A stretch of DNA of 46,525 bases from Candidatus Saccharimonadota bacterium (GTDB lineage Bacteria > Patescibacteriota > Saccharimonadia > Saccharimonadales > UBA4665). The notes under the pieces were generated by a model. It was given only the letters and a program-made list of their open reading frames with translations. It did no database searches and was not told the DNA's origin. This document shows positions 24,148 to 32,347 of this stretch, piece after piece (the stretch's first letter is position 1; each line of letters begins with the position of its first letter). The translations under genes and the position numbers were made by a program. The DNA is taken from assembly GCA_028286385.1 (NCBI GenBank), contig JAQBRQ010000030.1, forward strand, positions 1 to 46,525, written 5' to 3'.

Positions 24148-25332
24148 ATGGCTGAAAATTTTGACCGCACTAAGCCCCACGTTAACGTCGGCACCATGGG
24201 CCACGTTGACCATGGTAAAACAACTCTAACCGCAGCAATCACCGCAGTCCTTGCTAAGAAACTGCCATCAGCTGTTAACAAGCCAATCGCTTATGATATG
24301 ATCGACAACGCTCCAGAAGAGCGCGCTCGTGGTATCACCATCGCTACTTCTCACCAGGAGTACGAGTCAGAAAAGCGTCACTACGCTCATGTCGACATGC
24401 CAGGTCACGCCGACTACGTTAAGAACATGATCACCGGTGCGGCTCAGATCGATGGCGCTATCCTCGTTGTTGGTGCTAACGACGGTCCACTTCCACAGAC
24501 TCGTGAGCACGTGTTGCTCGCTAAGCAAGTCGGTGTTCCAAGCATCTTGGTCTTCATGAACAAGATGGACCTCGCTGATCCTGAGCTCGTCGAACTCGTC
24601 GAAGAAGAAATCCGCGAACTGTTGGAAAAGAACGGTTTCGACCGCGACTGTCCTATCATCAAGGGTTCTGCTACCAAGGCTCTCGAAGGCGATGCTGCTA
24701 ACGAAGACGCTATCATGGAGCTCGTTAAAGCTATGGACGAATACGTACCAGAGCCAAAGCGCGAACTCGACAAGCCATTCCTAATGCCTATCGAAGACGT
24801 CTTCTCAATCAAGGGTCGCGGTACTGTTGCTACCGGCCGTGTTGAAGCAGGCATCATCAAGATCAACGACGAAGTTGAAATTGTCGGTATCCGCAAGACC
24901 ACTAAGAGTGTTGTAACCGGCATTGAAGCCTTTAAGAAGAACCTCGACCAAGGTCAGGCTGGCGACAACGCTGGTATCCTGCTCCGCGGTATTGAGCGCG
25001 ACGACATCGAACGCGGTCAAGTTCTTGCTAAGCCAGGTTCTATCACTCCACACACCGAATTTGATTCAGAAGTTTACATCCTGAACAAAGACGAAGGTGG
25101 CCGTCACACGCCTTTCTTCAAGGGCTACAAGCCTCAGTTCTACTTCCGTACTACGGACGTAACTGGTGAAGTTGAGCTTCCAGCTGACAAAGAAATGGTC
25201 ATGCCAGGCGACACCGTAACCTTTAAGGTTAAGTTGCTCGCTCCAATCGCCATGGAACAGGGTCTCCGCTTCGCTATCCGCGAAGGTGGCCGTACTGTCG
25301 GCGCCGGTGTTGTTACCAAAGTCGTTAAGTAA
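24148..25332 (+). CDS. tuf: Translation elongation factor Tu
   Basis: GTPase that delivers aminoacyl-tRNA to the ribosomal A site; 394 residues, normal length. G1 [10 protein letters not shown], switch [13 protein letters not shown]3 [12 protein letters not shown] (Met in place of the usual Cys), G4 NKMDLAD and the SATKAL G5 region are present, followed by beta-barrel domains II and III ending in [12 protein letters not shown]. It is a single-gene unit with its own promoter, a long leader with Shine-Dalgarno sequence, a folded 112-nt element 5 nt after the stop, and a strong terminator. Confidence 0.99.
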   Translation: MAENFDRTKPHVNVGTMGHVDHGKTTLTAAITAVLAKKLPSAVNKPIAYDMIDNAPEERARGITIATSHQEYESEKRHYAHVDMPGHADYVKNMITGAAQIDGAILVVGANDGPLPQTREHVLLAKQVGVPSILVFMNKMDLADPELVELVEEEIRELLEKNGFDRDCPIIKGSATKALEGDAANEDAIMELVKAMDEYVPEPKRELDKPFLMPIEDVFSIKGRGTVATGRVEAGIIKINDEVEIVGIRKTTKSVVTGIEAFKKNLDQGQAGDNAGILLRGIERDDIERGQVLAKPGSITPHTEFDSEVYILNKDEGGRHTPFFKGYKPQFYFRTTDVTGEVELPADKEMVMPGDTVTFKVKLLAPIAMEQGLRFAIREGGRTVGAGVVTKVVK

Positions 25333-25337
25333 CGTAC

Positions 25338-25449
25338 CTTTTAGGATGCGCATTTCGGGCGCTGGACCTCTTGCTTGGTGCTCACCGTACGTAATGTACG
25401 GTTGCGCTCAACCAATAGGCCAGCATCCCAAACTGCATCACCCTAAAAG
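25338..25449 (+). ncRNA. Candidate structured RNA element in the tuf 3' region
   Basis: Nested complementary segments fold the whole 112 nt. Outer stem: CTTTTAGG (25338-25345) with CCTAAAAG (25442-25449), extended by ATGC/GCAT across a 3-nt bulge. Middle: GCTGG/CCAGC, CCT/AGG and TTGGT/ACCAA separated by small loops. Tip: CCGTAC, loop GTAAT, GTACGG. It matches no RNA family I know (not tRNA, SRP RNA or tmRNA). It may be a processed 3'-UTR RNA, an mRNA-stability element or a palindromic repeat. Confidence 0.6.
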
Positions 25450-25463
25450 CTACTTAGCTTGGT

Positions 25464-25492
25464 AAAAGAGTCCTCACAGAGGGCTCTTTTTT
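25464..25492 (+). terminator. Rho-independent terminator of tuf
   Basis: AAAAGAGTCCTC (25464-25475) pairs with GAGGGCTCTTTT (25479-25490), 12 bp with one G-U pair and a 3-nt loop, ending in a run of T's. Confidence 0.9.
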
Positions 25493-25560
25493 GTGATGCA
25501 AATCACCTTTGTAAACAGCTGGAATTATCGTACGCTTATGATTATAAATAAGGAGCGAAT

Positions 25561-25737
25561 ATGTCAGAATTTGATGAATGCATATCTGTCCCCGAGCAGC
25601 ACACTGAACTCAGTGAACGCATGCGCAAAGCTGAAGCGGCCGTGTCACAACGCATAGGTGATAAGGCTCTCGCAGCACTCCAGGCGTTCGATCTTACCAT
25701 GCCATGTGATAGTGGCGGCGAAATCCTGCTTAGTTAA
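25561..25737 (+). CDS. Small hypothetical protein (58 aa)
   Basis: A 58-codon reading frame with AAGGAG 6-7 nt before the ATG and a TATGAT -10 box at 25537-25542. The protein is acidic at the start, with a helical middle (ELSERMRKAEAAVSQRIG) and a C-terminal MPCDSGGEI. The promoter and ribosome-binding site make it more credible than a random frame, but no homologue is recognised. It heads a run of four small orphans between tuf and rpsJ. Confidence 0.6.
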   Translation: MSEFDECISVPEQHTELSERMRKAEAAVSQRIGDKALAALQAFDLTMPCDSGGEILLS

Positions 25738-25750
25738 GCACGCTGCTATT

Positions 25751-26047
25751 ATGCCAATACAGCGAATATATGAAACTTCACGTTGCGCACTCGATGTTTA
25801 TCTAGCCGCAACAGTGGCTAGAAACGACCTCGGAGCACAAAAACTGCTTCATGAGCGGACTGTGCGATCTATTAACGAGGCAACGGTCATACTCTGCGGC
25901 AAATGCGCAGCGCAGTTCTTGTTCATAGACGGAGTAGTTTCTGATTCGGCTAAAGCCCTAGCAACATGCGACGATATAGCATTCGAAGACACACATATTC
26001 CTAATGAGTTGAGATTTTCTGGTAAATGGCCAAGTGCTGAACTCTAA
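25751..26047 (+). CDS. Hypothetical small protein (98 aa)
   Basis: A frame of 98 residues from the ATG at 25751, 13 nt after the previous stop. It is rich in Ala and contains four cysteines, two as CGKC. The frame is open upstream to 25658, where it overlaps the preceding gene, so the start is uncertain; no good Shine-Dalgarno sequence is seen. It may be translated by reinitiation after the 58-residue gene. Not recognised. Confidence 0.55.
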   Translation: MPIQRIYETSRCALDVYLAATVARNDLGAQKLLHERTVRSINEATVILCGKCAAQFLFIDGVVSDSAKALATCDDIAFEDTHIPNELRFSGKWPSAEL

Positions 26048-26051
26048 CAGC

Positions 26052-26080
26052 TTTGCTATAACAACGTACCATGATATAGT
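26052..26080 (+). promoter_or_regulatory. Promoter of the small gene at 26114
   Basis: TTTGCT (26052-26057), 17 nt and TATAGT (26075-26080); start expected near 26087. GGAG at 26102-26105 precedes the ATG. Confidence 0.5.
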
Positions 26081-26113
26081 ATGGTCAATTAACCTCTGAG
26101 CGGAGCTTTGTTC

Positions 26114-26404
26114 ATGTCCGAAATGCACGAAAACGTTGCGAGTGAAGTAGTACTTTTGTCTCCTGTGGGACGCAAGCCGGATGGTTTAGCAATTACCGCT
26201 TTCTTTAGCGAATCGGTTGGCTATGGCTCAGTCGAAGAGACCTGCGACAGGGATGGTGGTAAATGCACCGTCACAAGCTTCGACGATTATGTGCCAGGGT
26301 GGGTTCGTATAGATAGGGAGCGGGTTAACGCCCAAACACCTGAAGAGACAGAGCACATCATCCGTAACGGAATTGCATTAGTGCGCAAACTAAGAGAGGC
26401 ATAA
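26114..26404 (+). CDS. Hypothetical small protein (96 aa)
   Basis: A 96-residue acidic protein, start chosen at the ATG at 26114 (a TTG lies at 26108) because of GGAG upstream. The middle carries ETCDRDGGKC, a short Cys pair, and DDYVPGWVRID; the C-terminus is helical (EETEHIIRNGIALVRKL). Unknown family. The next orphan starts 10 nt after its stop, so the two are probably co-transcribed. Rare AGG and ATA codons are frequent. Confidence 0.62.
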   Translation: MSEMHENVASEVVLLSPVGRKPDGLAITAFFSESVGYGSVEETCDRDGGKCTVTSFDDYVPGWVRIDRERVNAQTPEETEHIIRNGIALVRKLREA

Positions 26405-26414
26405 CTTACGTTTT

Positions 26415-26804
26415 ATGGTATTTGAGAAATTACGCACAGTAGTAGACCCAGCGACTATCGGTCTGCCCCCAGCGCCAAGTGTTGAACAAGAGTCAAAGCC
26501 GAGTGGTCCCATGTATGAAGTAATTATACCGTGGCCACTCCCTGAAGTCGGCAATTCAAGGCACGATATTGTCAGCGGCTTTAACCGCGAATCCAGCTAC
26601 CACGACCAGATCGAAACCCTTTATGGGGGCGCTGATGATTTCAGGATGAGTCGGGTTCGTAAAGAAGAGGCGGATACCTACGCAGGCATACCGATGCATC
26701 GAACGGCAGGCGGACTAATCGTGCAGCACTTCACGGTGTTCCCGGGGGCAACGCACCAGAGCTGGCGTACGAGTAGAAGACACTACAGACGATGTTTGAC
26801 ATAG
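26415..26804 (+). CDS. Hypothetical protein (129 aa)
   Basis: A 129-residue protein of unknown family. A Pro-rich N-terminal part ([17 protein letters not shown]) is followed by [18 protein letters not shown] and a basic C-terminal end rich in Arg, His and Ser. It lies just before the S10 operon, and the rpsJ -10 box starts 6 nt after its stop codon. No domain, signal peptide or membrane segment is seen. Confidence 0.6.
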   Translation: MVFEKLRTVVDPATIGLPPAPSVEQESKPSGPMYEVIIPWPLPEVGNSRHDIVSGFNRESSYHDQIETLYGGADDFRMSRVRKEEADTYAGIPMHRTAGGLIVQHFTVFPGATHQSWRTSRRHYRRCLT

Positions 26805-26805
26805 T

Positions 26806-26816
26806 ATGGTATAATG
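26806..26816 (+). promoter_or_regulatory. S10 operon promoter, extended -10
   Basis: TATGGTATAAT combines a TGn extended -10 with a perfect TATAAT (26811-26816). Transcription should start near 26823, 92 nt before rpsJ. Confidence 0.65.
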
Positions 26817-26849
26817 TTAATACAATTAAATAAGATTGCTGACTAAAAG

Positions 26850-26898
26850 TCACTTGTGCAAAATCAAGTGATGTTACAGCATCCGACCACAACGGTCG
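26850..26898 (+). promoter_or_regulatory. Two hairpins in the rpsJ leader
   Basis: TCACTTG (26850-26856) pairs with CAAGTGA (26865-26871) around an 8-nt loop; CGACC (26884-26888) pairs with GGTCG (26894-26898). AAGGA follows. Such leaders often serve feedback by ribosomal proteins, but no T-run or known binding site is visible here. Confidence 0.45.
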
Positions 26899-26914
26899 AG
26901 AAGGAATAACACCT

Positions 26915-27241
26915 ATGGCTGAAGCCAAAACCGATGTAAAGCAACGAATTCGTATTCGTCTTAAAGCATATGACCACAAAGTAATCGACCAAGCTGCAAA
27001 GCAGATTGTCGACACTGCACTGCGCACTGGCGCAACCCTTGCGGGTCCAATCCCATTGCCAACCCGCCGCAGTACTTTCACGGTGGTTAAGAGCCCACAC
27101 GTGTACAAGAAGGGCCGCGAACAGTTCGAAATGCGCGTGCACAAGCGCCTCATCGACGTCTTCGAACCAACGCCAAAGACAATCGACTCGCTTATGAACC
27201 TCAGCTTGCCTGCTGGTTGTGACGTCGAAATCAAGATGTAA
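26915..27241 (+). CDS. rpsJ: Ribosomal protein uS10
   Basis: Small-subunit head protein, also a NusB partner in transcription antitermination; 108 residues. Family sequence [20 protein letters not shown] and [14 protein letters not shown] ... [17 protein letters not shown] are clear. It opens the S10 operon, but an orphan gene and a separate structured leader separate it from rplC. Confidence 0.98.
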   Translation: MAEAKTDVKQRIRIRLKAYDHKVIDQAAKQIVDTALRTGATLAGPIPLPTRRSTFTVVKSPHVYKKGREQFEMRVHKRLIDVFEPTPKTIDSLMNLSLPAGCDVEIKM

Positions 27242-27264
27242 CCTCCTAAGGGATAGAGAAAAGT

Positions 27265-27582
27265 ATGAGTGAACGTGGCAAAATGCGCGTCGGCATAACG
27301 CCTAGCGAGATGTACTGCTTGGGCCTAAGCCGTCCAATAACTGAGCTTGATATAGCTGAAGCAATTCGGCCGGGCTTAACGCCCAGCACCAAGCACAACG
27401 CCGACGGAACCCAAACTGTTCGTTTTGAGCGTGAGCAGTTTGGCGATAATGAGAGTGACCGCTGGGGTGACTTTGAAGTATTTGCGCAAGAATTTGCAGC
27501 CCACATTGGTAAATTTGCACTTGATCTCGATCCACGTCTATTAGGGCGTGACGAAACAACGTTGTTTGGTCAGCGCCGTTAA
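27265..27582 (+). CDS. Hypothetical protein between rpsJ and rplC
   Basis: A 105-residue acidic protein without recognised homologues. It starts 23 nt after rpsJ, preceded by the purine-rich GGGATAGAGAAAAGT, and ends 174 nt before rplC. The sequence is polar, with [10 protein letters not shown] and a helical [16 protein letters not shown]; no cysteine cluster or membrane segment. It is likely co-transcribed with rpsJ. In most bacteria rplC follows rpsJ directly, so this is an insertion in a very conserved junction. Confidence 0.72.
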   Translation: MSERGKMRVGITPSEMYCLGLSRPITELDIAEAIRPGLTPSTKHNADGTQTVRFEREQFGDNESDRWGDFEVFAQEFAAHIGKFALDLDPRLLGRDETTLFGQRR

Positions 27583-27610
27583 TAAAAGGTAGAGTTTTAT
27601 TTGCAACATA

Positions 27611-27730
27611 TTGACAGGAGTAATACTGTCGTGTTACTCTAGTATGGTATCTCAATAAAGACATGTACTTGGAATACGGGACCTAGGTCTACCAAACAGA
27701 GGTAGAAACCAGTCGTATCCAAGAATTTTT
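27611..27730 (+). promoter_or_regulatory. Structured rplC leader with terminator-like end
   Basis: A TTGACA box (27611-27616) suggests a new promoter, though the -10 is poor (TAGTAT or TATCTC near 27640-27653). GAGTAA/TTACTC form a dyad at 27618-27639. Downstream, CTTGG-A-ATACG (27668-27678) pairs with CGTATCCAAG (27714-27723), enclosing a second hairpin TCTACC/GGTAGA (27688-27706); five T's follow at 27726-27730, 26 nt before rplC. This looks like a transcription attenuator, possibly fed back by L4. Confidence 0.6.
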
Positions 27731-27756
27731 ATGTCAGGGCATACAGAAAGAACTAC

Positions 27757-28374
27757 ATGAAAGCACTTATTACACGAAAAGTTGGCATGACCAGCACCAT
27801 CGCAGAAGATGGCGCCGTTACTGCTATTACCTTGCTTTCTGTAGCTAATCAGACTGTACTTCACCACAAGACCGAAGAAAAAGACGGCTATACCGCGCTC
27901 CAAATCGGCGCAGAAACAGCCAAGAAGATGGGCAAGTCTCTCGCCGGTCACGTCAAAGAATCAAAGGTGATGCCTAAGATTATTCGCGAATTCCGTATCG
28001 ATGAAATCCCAGAAGAACTTACCGTCGGCGCCAGTTACAGCGCCGACGTTTTTAGTGTTGGCGATAAAGTTCAGGTCACTGGCCTAACTAAAGGTAAGGG
28101 CTGGGCTGGTACTATCCGCCGTCACAACTTCCACCGTCAGCGCAAAACTCATGGTGGTAAGGGCAACACTCGTAAGCCAGGTTCAATTGGTTCTATGTAC
28201 CCACAGCACATCCTTAAGGGAACCCGCATGGCTGGCCAACTCGGTCACGAGCAAATCACCGTTCGCGGCCTTAAAATCGCTTTAGTAGACATGGAACACA
28301 ACGTTATCGGAGTAACCGGCGCCGTTCCAGGTCCACGTAAGGGAATCATCATTCTTAAAGGGGCGATACGATAA
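27757..28374 (+). CDS. rplC: Ribosomal protein uL3
   Basis: Early-assembling large-subunit protein reaching the peptidyl-transferase centre; 205 residues. The N-terminus MKALITRKVGMTS, the core GKGWAGTIRRHNF and HGGKGNTRKPGSIG ... GTRMAGQLGHEQIT are diagnostic. It begins the main block of the S10 operon behind its own leader, and rplD overlaps its stop codon (TAATG). Confidence 0.98.
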   Translation: MKALITRKVGMTSTIAEDGAVTAITLLSVANQTVLHHKTEEKDGYTALQIGAETAKKMGKSLAGHVKESKVMPKIIREFRIDEIPEELTVGASYSADVFSVGDKVQVTGLTKGKGWAGTIRRHNFHRQRKTHGGKGNTRKPGSIGSMYPQHILKGTRMAGQLGHEQITVRGLKIALVDMEHNVIGVTGAVPGPRKGIIILKGAIR

Positions 28375-29012
28375 TGGCTATTGCAACTTACTCTAAGACC
28401 GGCACCAAAGCTACAACCGCTGCTAAGCTCGACGCTACAGTATTCGGTGTAGCTGCCAAAAACCACGAACTTGTCAAAGCTGCTTACGTAACCTACCTGG
28501 CCAACGGCCGCGAAAACTTAGCTGTTGTTAAGACTCGCGCCATGGTTAGCGGTGGTGGTAAGAAGCCTTGGAAGCAAAAGGGAACTGGCCGCGCGCGTTT
28601 CGGTTCATCTCGTGTGCCTATTTGGCGCGGTGGTGGTATCACTTTTGGTCCAACCGGCGAAGAGAACTACTCAAAGCAAATGAATGTTAAGGCCAAGCGC
28701 CTGGCAGTTCGCCAAGCTCTTACTATGGCTAACGAAGCCGGCAAAATTAAAGTTGTCGAATCATTCACTACTATGGAAAACAAGACCAAAGACATGGTTA
28801 CTTTCCTAGGTAAGATCGAAGCTACCGGTAACATCCTCTGCGTCGTCGCCACTAAAGATGCAACCAAAGAACGCGCTACTCAAAACATCCAGAAGCTTAA
28901 AGTTGTTTCAGCTAATTATCTTAATGTATTCGATATCCTAAATGCCGACACAATCGTATTTAGCCAGGACGCACTAAAGGCTGTCAGCGAATGGCTGGGA
29001 GAGAAGAAATAA
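28374..29012 (+). CDS. rplD: Ribosomal protein uL4
   Basis: Large-subunit protein lining the exit tunnel; in some bacteria it represses its own operon through the leader RNA. 212 residues with GGGKKPWKQKGTGRARFGSSR, the tunnel-loop signature, and GGGITFGPTGEENY. Coupled to rplC and rplW by TAATG overlaps. Confidence 0.98.
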   Translation: MAIATYSKTGTKATTAAKLDATVFGVAAKNHELVKAAYVTYLANGRENLAVVKTRAMVSGGGKKPWKQKGTGRARFGSSRVPIWRGGGITFGPTGEENYSKQMNVKAKRLAVRQALTMANEAGKIKVVESFTTMENKTKDMVTFLGKIEATGNILCVVATKDATKERATQNIQKLKVVSANYLNVFDILNADTIVFSQDALKAVSEWLGEKK

Positions 29013-29452
29013 TGAGTAAAACTACTACCCTCAAGCCACGTCTTAACGAAAAGACCTACGCACTGGCCGCTAACCGCGTCTACGTCTTCGACATCGAAAA
29101 GGGTGTTAATAAGCATACTGTGGCTCGCGCCGTCGAAAATCAGTTCGAAGTTAAGGTTGTAGCCGTCAACACGCTCAACACCAAAGGCAAAGCTAAGCGC
29201 ATTATCAGCATTAACGGCAAGCGCTCAGTTAACGCCGAAGGTCGCCGCAATGGCATCCGCAAAGCATATGTAACCCTCGCCGAAGGTCAAAGCCTGCCAT
29301 TCTTCAACGCTATCGAAGAAGAAGACCAAAAAGAACAAGCTGTTCAGCAAAAAGTCGATAAAGCTGCCGACAAAAAGGCTGCTAAAGAGACCAAGGGTCG
29401 CTTAGGCCTGCGCCGCAAAAAAGACGATAAAAAGACCGAGGAAACAAAGTAA
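29012..29452 (+). CDS. rplW: Ribosomal protein uL23 with Lys-rich C-terminal extension
   Basis: Large-subunit protein at the exit-tunnel rim, docking site for trigger factor and SRP. The first about 100 residues are the family domain (LKPRLNEKTYALA ... VYVFDIEKGVNKHTVARAV); about 45 further residues rich in Lys, Ala and Glu are an extension. The ATG at 29012, in the rplD stop codon, is preferred to an upstream in-frame ATG at 28991. Confidence 0.96.
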   Translation: MSKTTTLKPRLNEKTYALAANRVYVFDIEKGVNKHTVARAVENQFEVKVVAVNTLNTKGKAKRIISINGKRSVNAEGRRNGIRKAYVTLAEGQSLPFFNAIEEEDQKEQAVQQKVDKAADKKAAKETKGRLGLRRKKDDKKTEETK

Positions 29453-30309
29453 TGGCTATTAAAGTATACAATCCTACTACTCCCGGCCGCCGCGGCATGA
29501 CTAGCCAGGACTTCGACGGTATCACTACCAAGAAGCCACTGCGCTCACTGCTCGTTGCTCAACGCCGTGGTAACGGTCGTAACAACCAGGGCCGCATCAC
29601 GACTCGTCATAAGGGTGGCGGTACCAAGAAGTTTTACCGACTGGTTAACTTCAAGCTCGCTGAAGGCATCACTGCTGTTATCGAGCACATCGAATACGAT
29701 CCAAACCGCAGTGCGCGCATCGCCCGTATTAAAGAGCCAAACGGTATCTATCACTACATTCTCTGCGCAAACGGTATGAAGGTCGGTCAGACCATCACCA
29801 GCGGCGAAGAAGCTCCTGTAGAAATGGGCAATCGTCTTCCACTCAAGAACATCCCAGTCGGTGCTACTATCCACGCTATCGAAATGAAGCCAGGCCGCGG
29901 CGCCCAGATGGTACGCTCAGCTGGCAACAGCGCTCAGCTTATGGGCCGCGCCGAAGGTGGCTACGTCCAGGTTCGCCTTCCATCAGGTGAAGTCCGTCTT
30001 ATCAACGAGATGTGTACCGCATCACTCGGTGTTATCGGTAACGAACAGCATCAGAACGTCAAGATTGGTAAAGCCGGTCGTAACCGTCACCTGGGTAAGC
30101 GCCCAAGTGTTCGTGGTGTTGTTATGAACGCGGCCGATCACCCACACGGTGGTGGTGACGGTGGTCGTCACGGTATCGGTGGTGGTAAGAACCATGGTTC
30201 AGCACCTAAGACACCTTGGGGTCAGAAGACACTTGGTTTCAAGACCCGTCGTCGCAAGAATACCAGCCAGTTTATCGTAAGAAGCCGTCACGCGGCGAAG
30301 AGGAAATAA
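29452..30309 (+). CDS. rplB: Ribosomal protein uL2
   Basis: Large-subunit core protein needed for subunit association and peptidyl transfer; 285 residues. Recognised by GRNNQGRITTRHKGGGTKKFYR and the C-terminal VRGVVMNAADHPHGGGDGR-like loop (here GGGDGGRHGIGGGKNHG), which includes the conserved His near the peptidyl-transferase centre. Coupled to rplW by TAATG. Confidence 0.98.
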   Translation: MAIKVYNPTTPGRRGMTSQDFDGITTKKPLRSLLVAQRRGNGRNNQGRITTRHKGGGTKKFYRLVNFKLAEGITAVIEHIEYDPNRSARIARIKEPNGIYHYILCANGMKVGQTITSGEEAPVEMGNRLPLKNIPVGATIHAIEMKPGRGAQMVRSAGNSAQLMGRAEGGYVQVRLPSGEVRLINEMCTASLGVIGNEQHQNVKIGKAGRNRHLGKRPSVRGVVMNAADHPHGGGDGGRHGIGGGKNHGSAPKTPWGQKTLGFKTRRRKNTSQFIVRSRHAAKRK

Positions 30310-30313
30310 CCAT

Positions 30314-30637
30314 ATGTTGAAATTTCTAAATTTCCCACCGAAAACAGCCGAAGACGTAGCGTTTACAGCGGATTACGAGTTGCATATAAAGTCAGCGGGC
30401 GATGAGCCTGATTTTGTAAGAGAGTTAGGCAAGCAGGTTGGTTCACTACTTATGGCAAACGCCGAACCTGCAACACTTGGAACGGTAATAAGTATAGCTG
30501 AAGGCTTGGCTGATTCCAATGATGACTTCTTCCAGACGATTGAGCCGAAAGCTGATTTTATGCACTCGGTACTAACACAGGCATTGGAAGAACAGCGCGC
30601 ATATGAAAATACTAAGAATCAGGGAGCTACAGTATGA
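30314..30637 (+). CDS. Hypothetical protein inserted between rplB and rpsS
   Basis: A 107-residue acidic protein, unknown family. It has [20 protein letters not shown] at the start, then two helical stretches ([33 protein letters not shown]). It starts 4 nt after rplB, and its stop overlaps the rpsS start in an ATGA junction, so it is a full member of the operon and coupled to S19 synthesis. Codon choice (AGA, ATA, GTA) differs from flanking ribosomal genes. A ribosome-related role is possible but unproven. Confidence 0.75.
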   Translation: MLKFLNFPPKTAEDVAFTADYELHIKSAGDEPDFVRELGKQVGSLLMANAEPATLGTVISIAEGLADSNDDFFQTIEPKADFMHSVLTQALEEQRAYENTKNQGATV

Positions 30638-30906
30638 GTCGTTCACTAAAAAAAGGTCCATACGTAGACTTTAAACTCGCTAAAAAGGTTGAGGCTTTGG
30701 GCGATAACGATCGCACCATCATCAAGACTTGGGCGCGTTCTAGCACCATTACCCCTGAATTTGTTGGTAAGACCATCGCTGTTCACAATGGCAAAGTGCA
30801 TGTTCCAGTATTCGTTACCGAAAACATGGTTGGCCATAAGCTTGGTGAATTTAGTCCAACCCGTAAGTTCCGCTCACATGGCGGTAAGTTAGCGAAGGGC
30901 AAATAA
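30634..30906 (+). CDS. rpsS: Ribosomal protein uS19
   Basis: Small-subunit head protein, 90 residues. [26 protein letters not shown] and the C-terminal [18 protein letters not shown] are the family hallmarks. Its ATG overlaps the stop of the orphan gene (ATGA). Confidence 0.98.
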   Translation: MSRSLKKGPYVDFKLAKKVEALGDNDRTIIKTWARSSTITPEFVGKTIAVHNGKVHVPVFVTENMVGHKLGEFSPTRKFRSHGGKLAKGK

Positions 30907-30907
30907 G

Positions 30908-31297
30908 ATGGCAGTTCAAGCAATCGCTAAAGGCGTACAGATGAGCCCACGCAAAGTTGCTGCAGTCGCAGCCCTCGTTCGTGGTCGCACCGTCGAAGAC
31001 GCTCTGACTATTCTGCAGCACGTACCTCGTCGTTCAGCTATCCCTGTCCGCAAAGCTATCGAGAGTGCCAAGGCTAACGCCGATCACAATCATGGCCTCA
31101 AGCCAGGAACCCTGCGCATTACCGAAATCGGCGTCACGCCTGGCCCGCGCCTTAAGCGTTTCCGCCCAGCAGCCCATGGCCGCGCACTGCCTTTCCAGCG
31201 CAAAACATCCCACATTCGTGTCGTTGTCGACGGTGATATCCGTGAAGTTAAAAAACCAGCTAAGGCTAAAACGCCAGTAACCGAGAAGGAGACATAA
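30908..31297 (+). CDS. rplV: Ribosomal protein uL22
   Basis: Large-subunit protein with a beta-hairpin in the exit tunnel; 129 residues. KGVQMSPRKVAAVAALVRGRTVEDAL and the hairpin region GPRLKRFRPAAHGRA are present. A short Lys/Thr/Pro tail (about 15 residues) is added at the C-terminus. rpsC follows after 3 nt. Confidence 0.97.
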   Translation: MAVQAIAKGVQMSPRKVAAVAALVRGRTVEDALTILQHVPRRSAIPVRKAIESAKANADHNHGLKPGTLRITEIGVTPGPRLKRFRPAAHGRALPFQRKTSHIRVVVDGDIREVKKPAKAKTPVTEKET

Positions 31298-31300
31298 GAT

Positions 31301-31930
31301 ATGGGCCAAAAAGTAAATCCAATATCAATGCGTCTCCAGGTCAATAAGGACTGGCGCAGCAAATGGTTTGTAGATAAGCGCGATTACGCGAAGTTCTTAG
31401 CGGATGATTTGGCTGTTCGCCGCCTCATTTCTAACAAGCTTGGCAGCCGTGCTGCTATCAACAAAGTAGAGATTAGCCGTACGCCAAACTTGGTAACGGT
31501 TACGATCGCTACCGCTAAAGCCGGTGTTGTCATTGGCCGTGGTGGCGTTGGTGCAACCGAACTTAAGGCTGCAATCGAAAAGATCTATTCAATTCCTACC
31601 CGTATCAATATCGAAGAAGTTAAAAAGCCAGACCTGTACGCTAAGCTTGTTGCCGAGAACATCGCGCATCAGCTCGAGCGCCGCATGAGCTTCCGTCGCG
31701 CCATCAAGTCTACCGCAGCTGCTACTATGCGTGCCGGTGCTAAAGGTATTCGTATCGAAGTTGCTGGTCGTCTGAACGGTGCCGAAATGTCACGCCGCGA
31801 AAAAGAAGTAGCTGGTTCCGTACCGCTGCACACTATTCGTGCAGATATCGACTACGCGCAAGTTAATGCACAGACCATCGCCGGTATCATCGGTGTTAAA
31901 GTGTGGATCTACAAGGGCGAGGTTCAGTAA
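31301..31930 (+). CDS. rpsC: Ribosomal protein uS3
   Basis: Small-subunit mRNA-entry protein, 209 residues. [22 protein letters not shown], a KH domain with [19 protein letters not shown], and the C-terminal domain [21 protein letters not shown] are complete. rplP begins 1 nt after its stop. Confidence 0.98.
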   Translation: MGQKVNPISMRLQVNKDWRSKWFVDKRDYAKFLADDLAVRRLISNKLGSRAAINKVEISRTPNLVTVTIATAKAGVVIGRGGVGATELKAAIEKIYSIPTRINIEEVKKPDLYAKLVAENIAHQLERRMSFRRAIKSTAAATMRAGAKGIRIEVAGRLNGAEMSRREKEVAGSVPLHTIRADIDYAQVNAQTIAGIIGVKVWIYKGEVQ

Positions 31931-31931
31931 T

Positions 31932-32345
31932 ATGTTAATGCCTAAACGTCAAGCACACCGCAAGGTACGCAAGGGTCGCATTCGCGGCGTTGCTACGAGC
32001 GGTAACTACATCGCCTTTGGTGAGTATGCACTGCAATCACAGGGTAATGAACGCATTACTGCTCGACAGATTGAGGCCTCTCGTCAGGCTATGACCCGCT
32101 ACATCAAGCGTGGTGGTAAAATCTGGATTCGCATCTTCCCACACACTCCTGTTACGCGTAAGCCACAGGACGTTAAGATGGGTAGCGGTAAAGGTAACCC
32201 AGAGTTCTTCGTCGCCAAAGTTCGTTCCGGTACTATCTTGTTTGAAATGCAGGGTGTTCCAGAACCTATTGCCCGCGAAGCAATGCGCCTAGCCGCTCAT
32301 AAGCTTCCAGTTAAGACCAAGTTTCTAGTTCGGGAGGAGGCGTAA
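31932..32345 (+). CDS. rplP: Ribosomal protein uL16
   Basis: Large-subunit protein near the A-site tRNA, 137 residues. [18 protein letters not shown] and [20 protein letters not shown] are diagnostic; the arginine hydroxylated in some bacteria lies in the RKPQDVKMG loop region. The frame is open upstream to 31839, inside rpsC, but the ATG at 31932 gives the family start. Confidence 0.97.
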   Translation: MLMPKRQAHRKVRKGRIRGVATSGNYIAFGEYALQSQGNERITARQIEASRQAMTRYIKRGGKIWIRIFPHTPVTRKPQDVKMGSGKGNPEFFVAKVRSGTILFEMQGVPEPIAREAMRLAAHKLPVKTKFLVREEA

Positions 32346-32347
32346 TT

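Noticed and set aside
25338-25449. The folded element as SRP RNA, tmRNA or 6S RNA
   Set aside because: The GGAA tetraloop region of SRP RNA, the tRNA-like ends of tmRNA and the large central bubble of 6S RNA are not seen.
25561-26047. The 58- and 98-residue frames as one gene broken by a frameshift
   Set aside because: The first has its own promoter and Shine-Dalgarno sequence and ends 13 nt before the second start; no family sequence runs across the junction to prove a break.
26731-27234. A 167-codon minus-strand frame opposite rpsJ
   Set aside because: It is a shadow of rpsJ and the end of an orphan; no family resemblance and no start signals.
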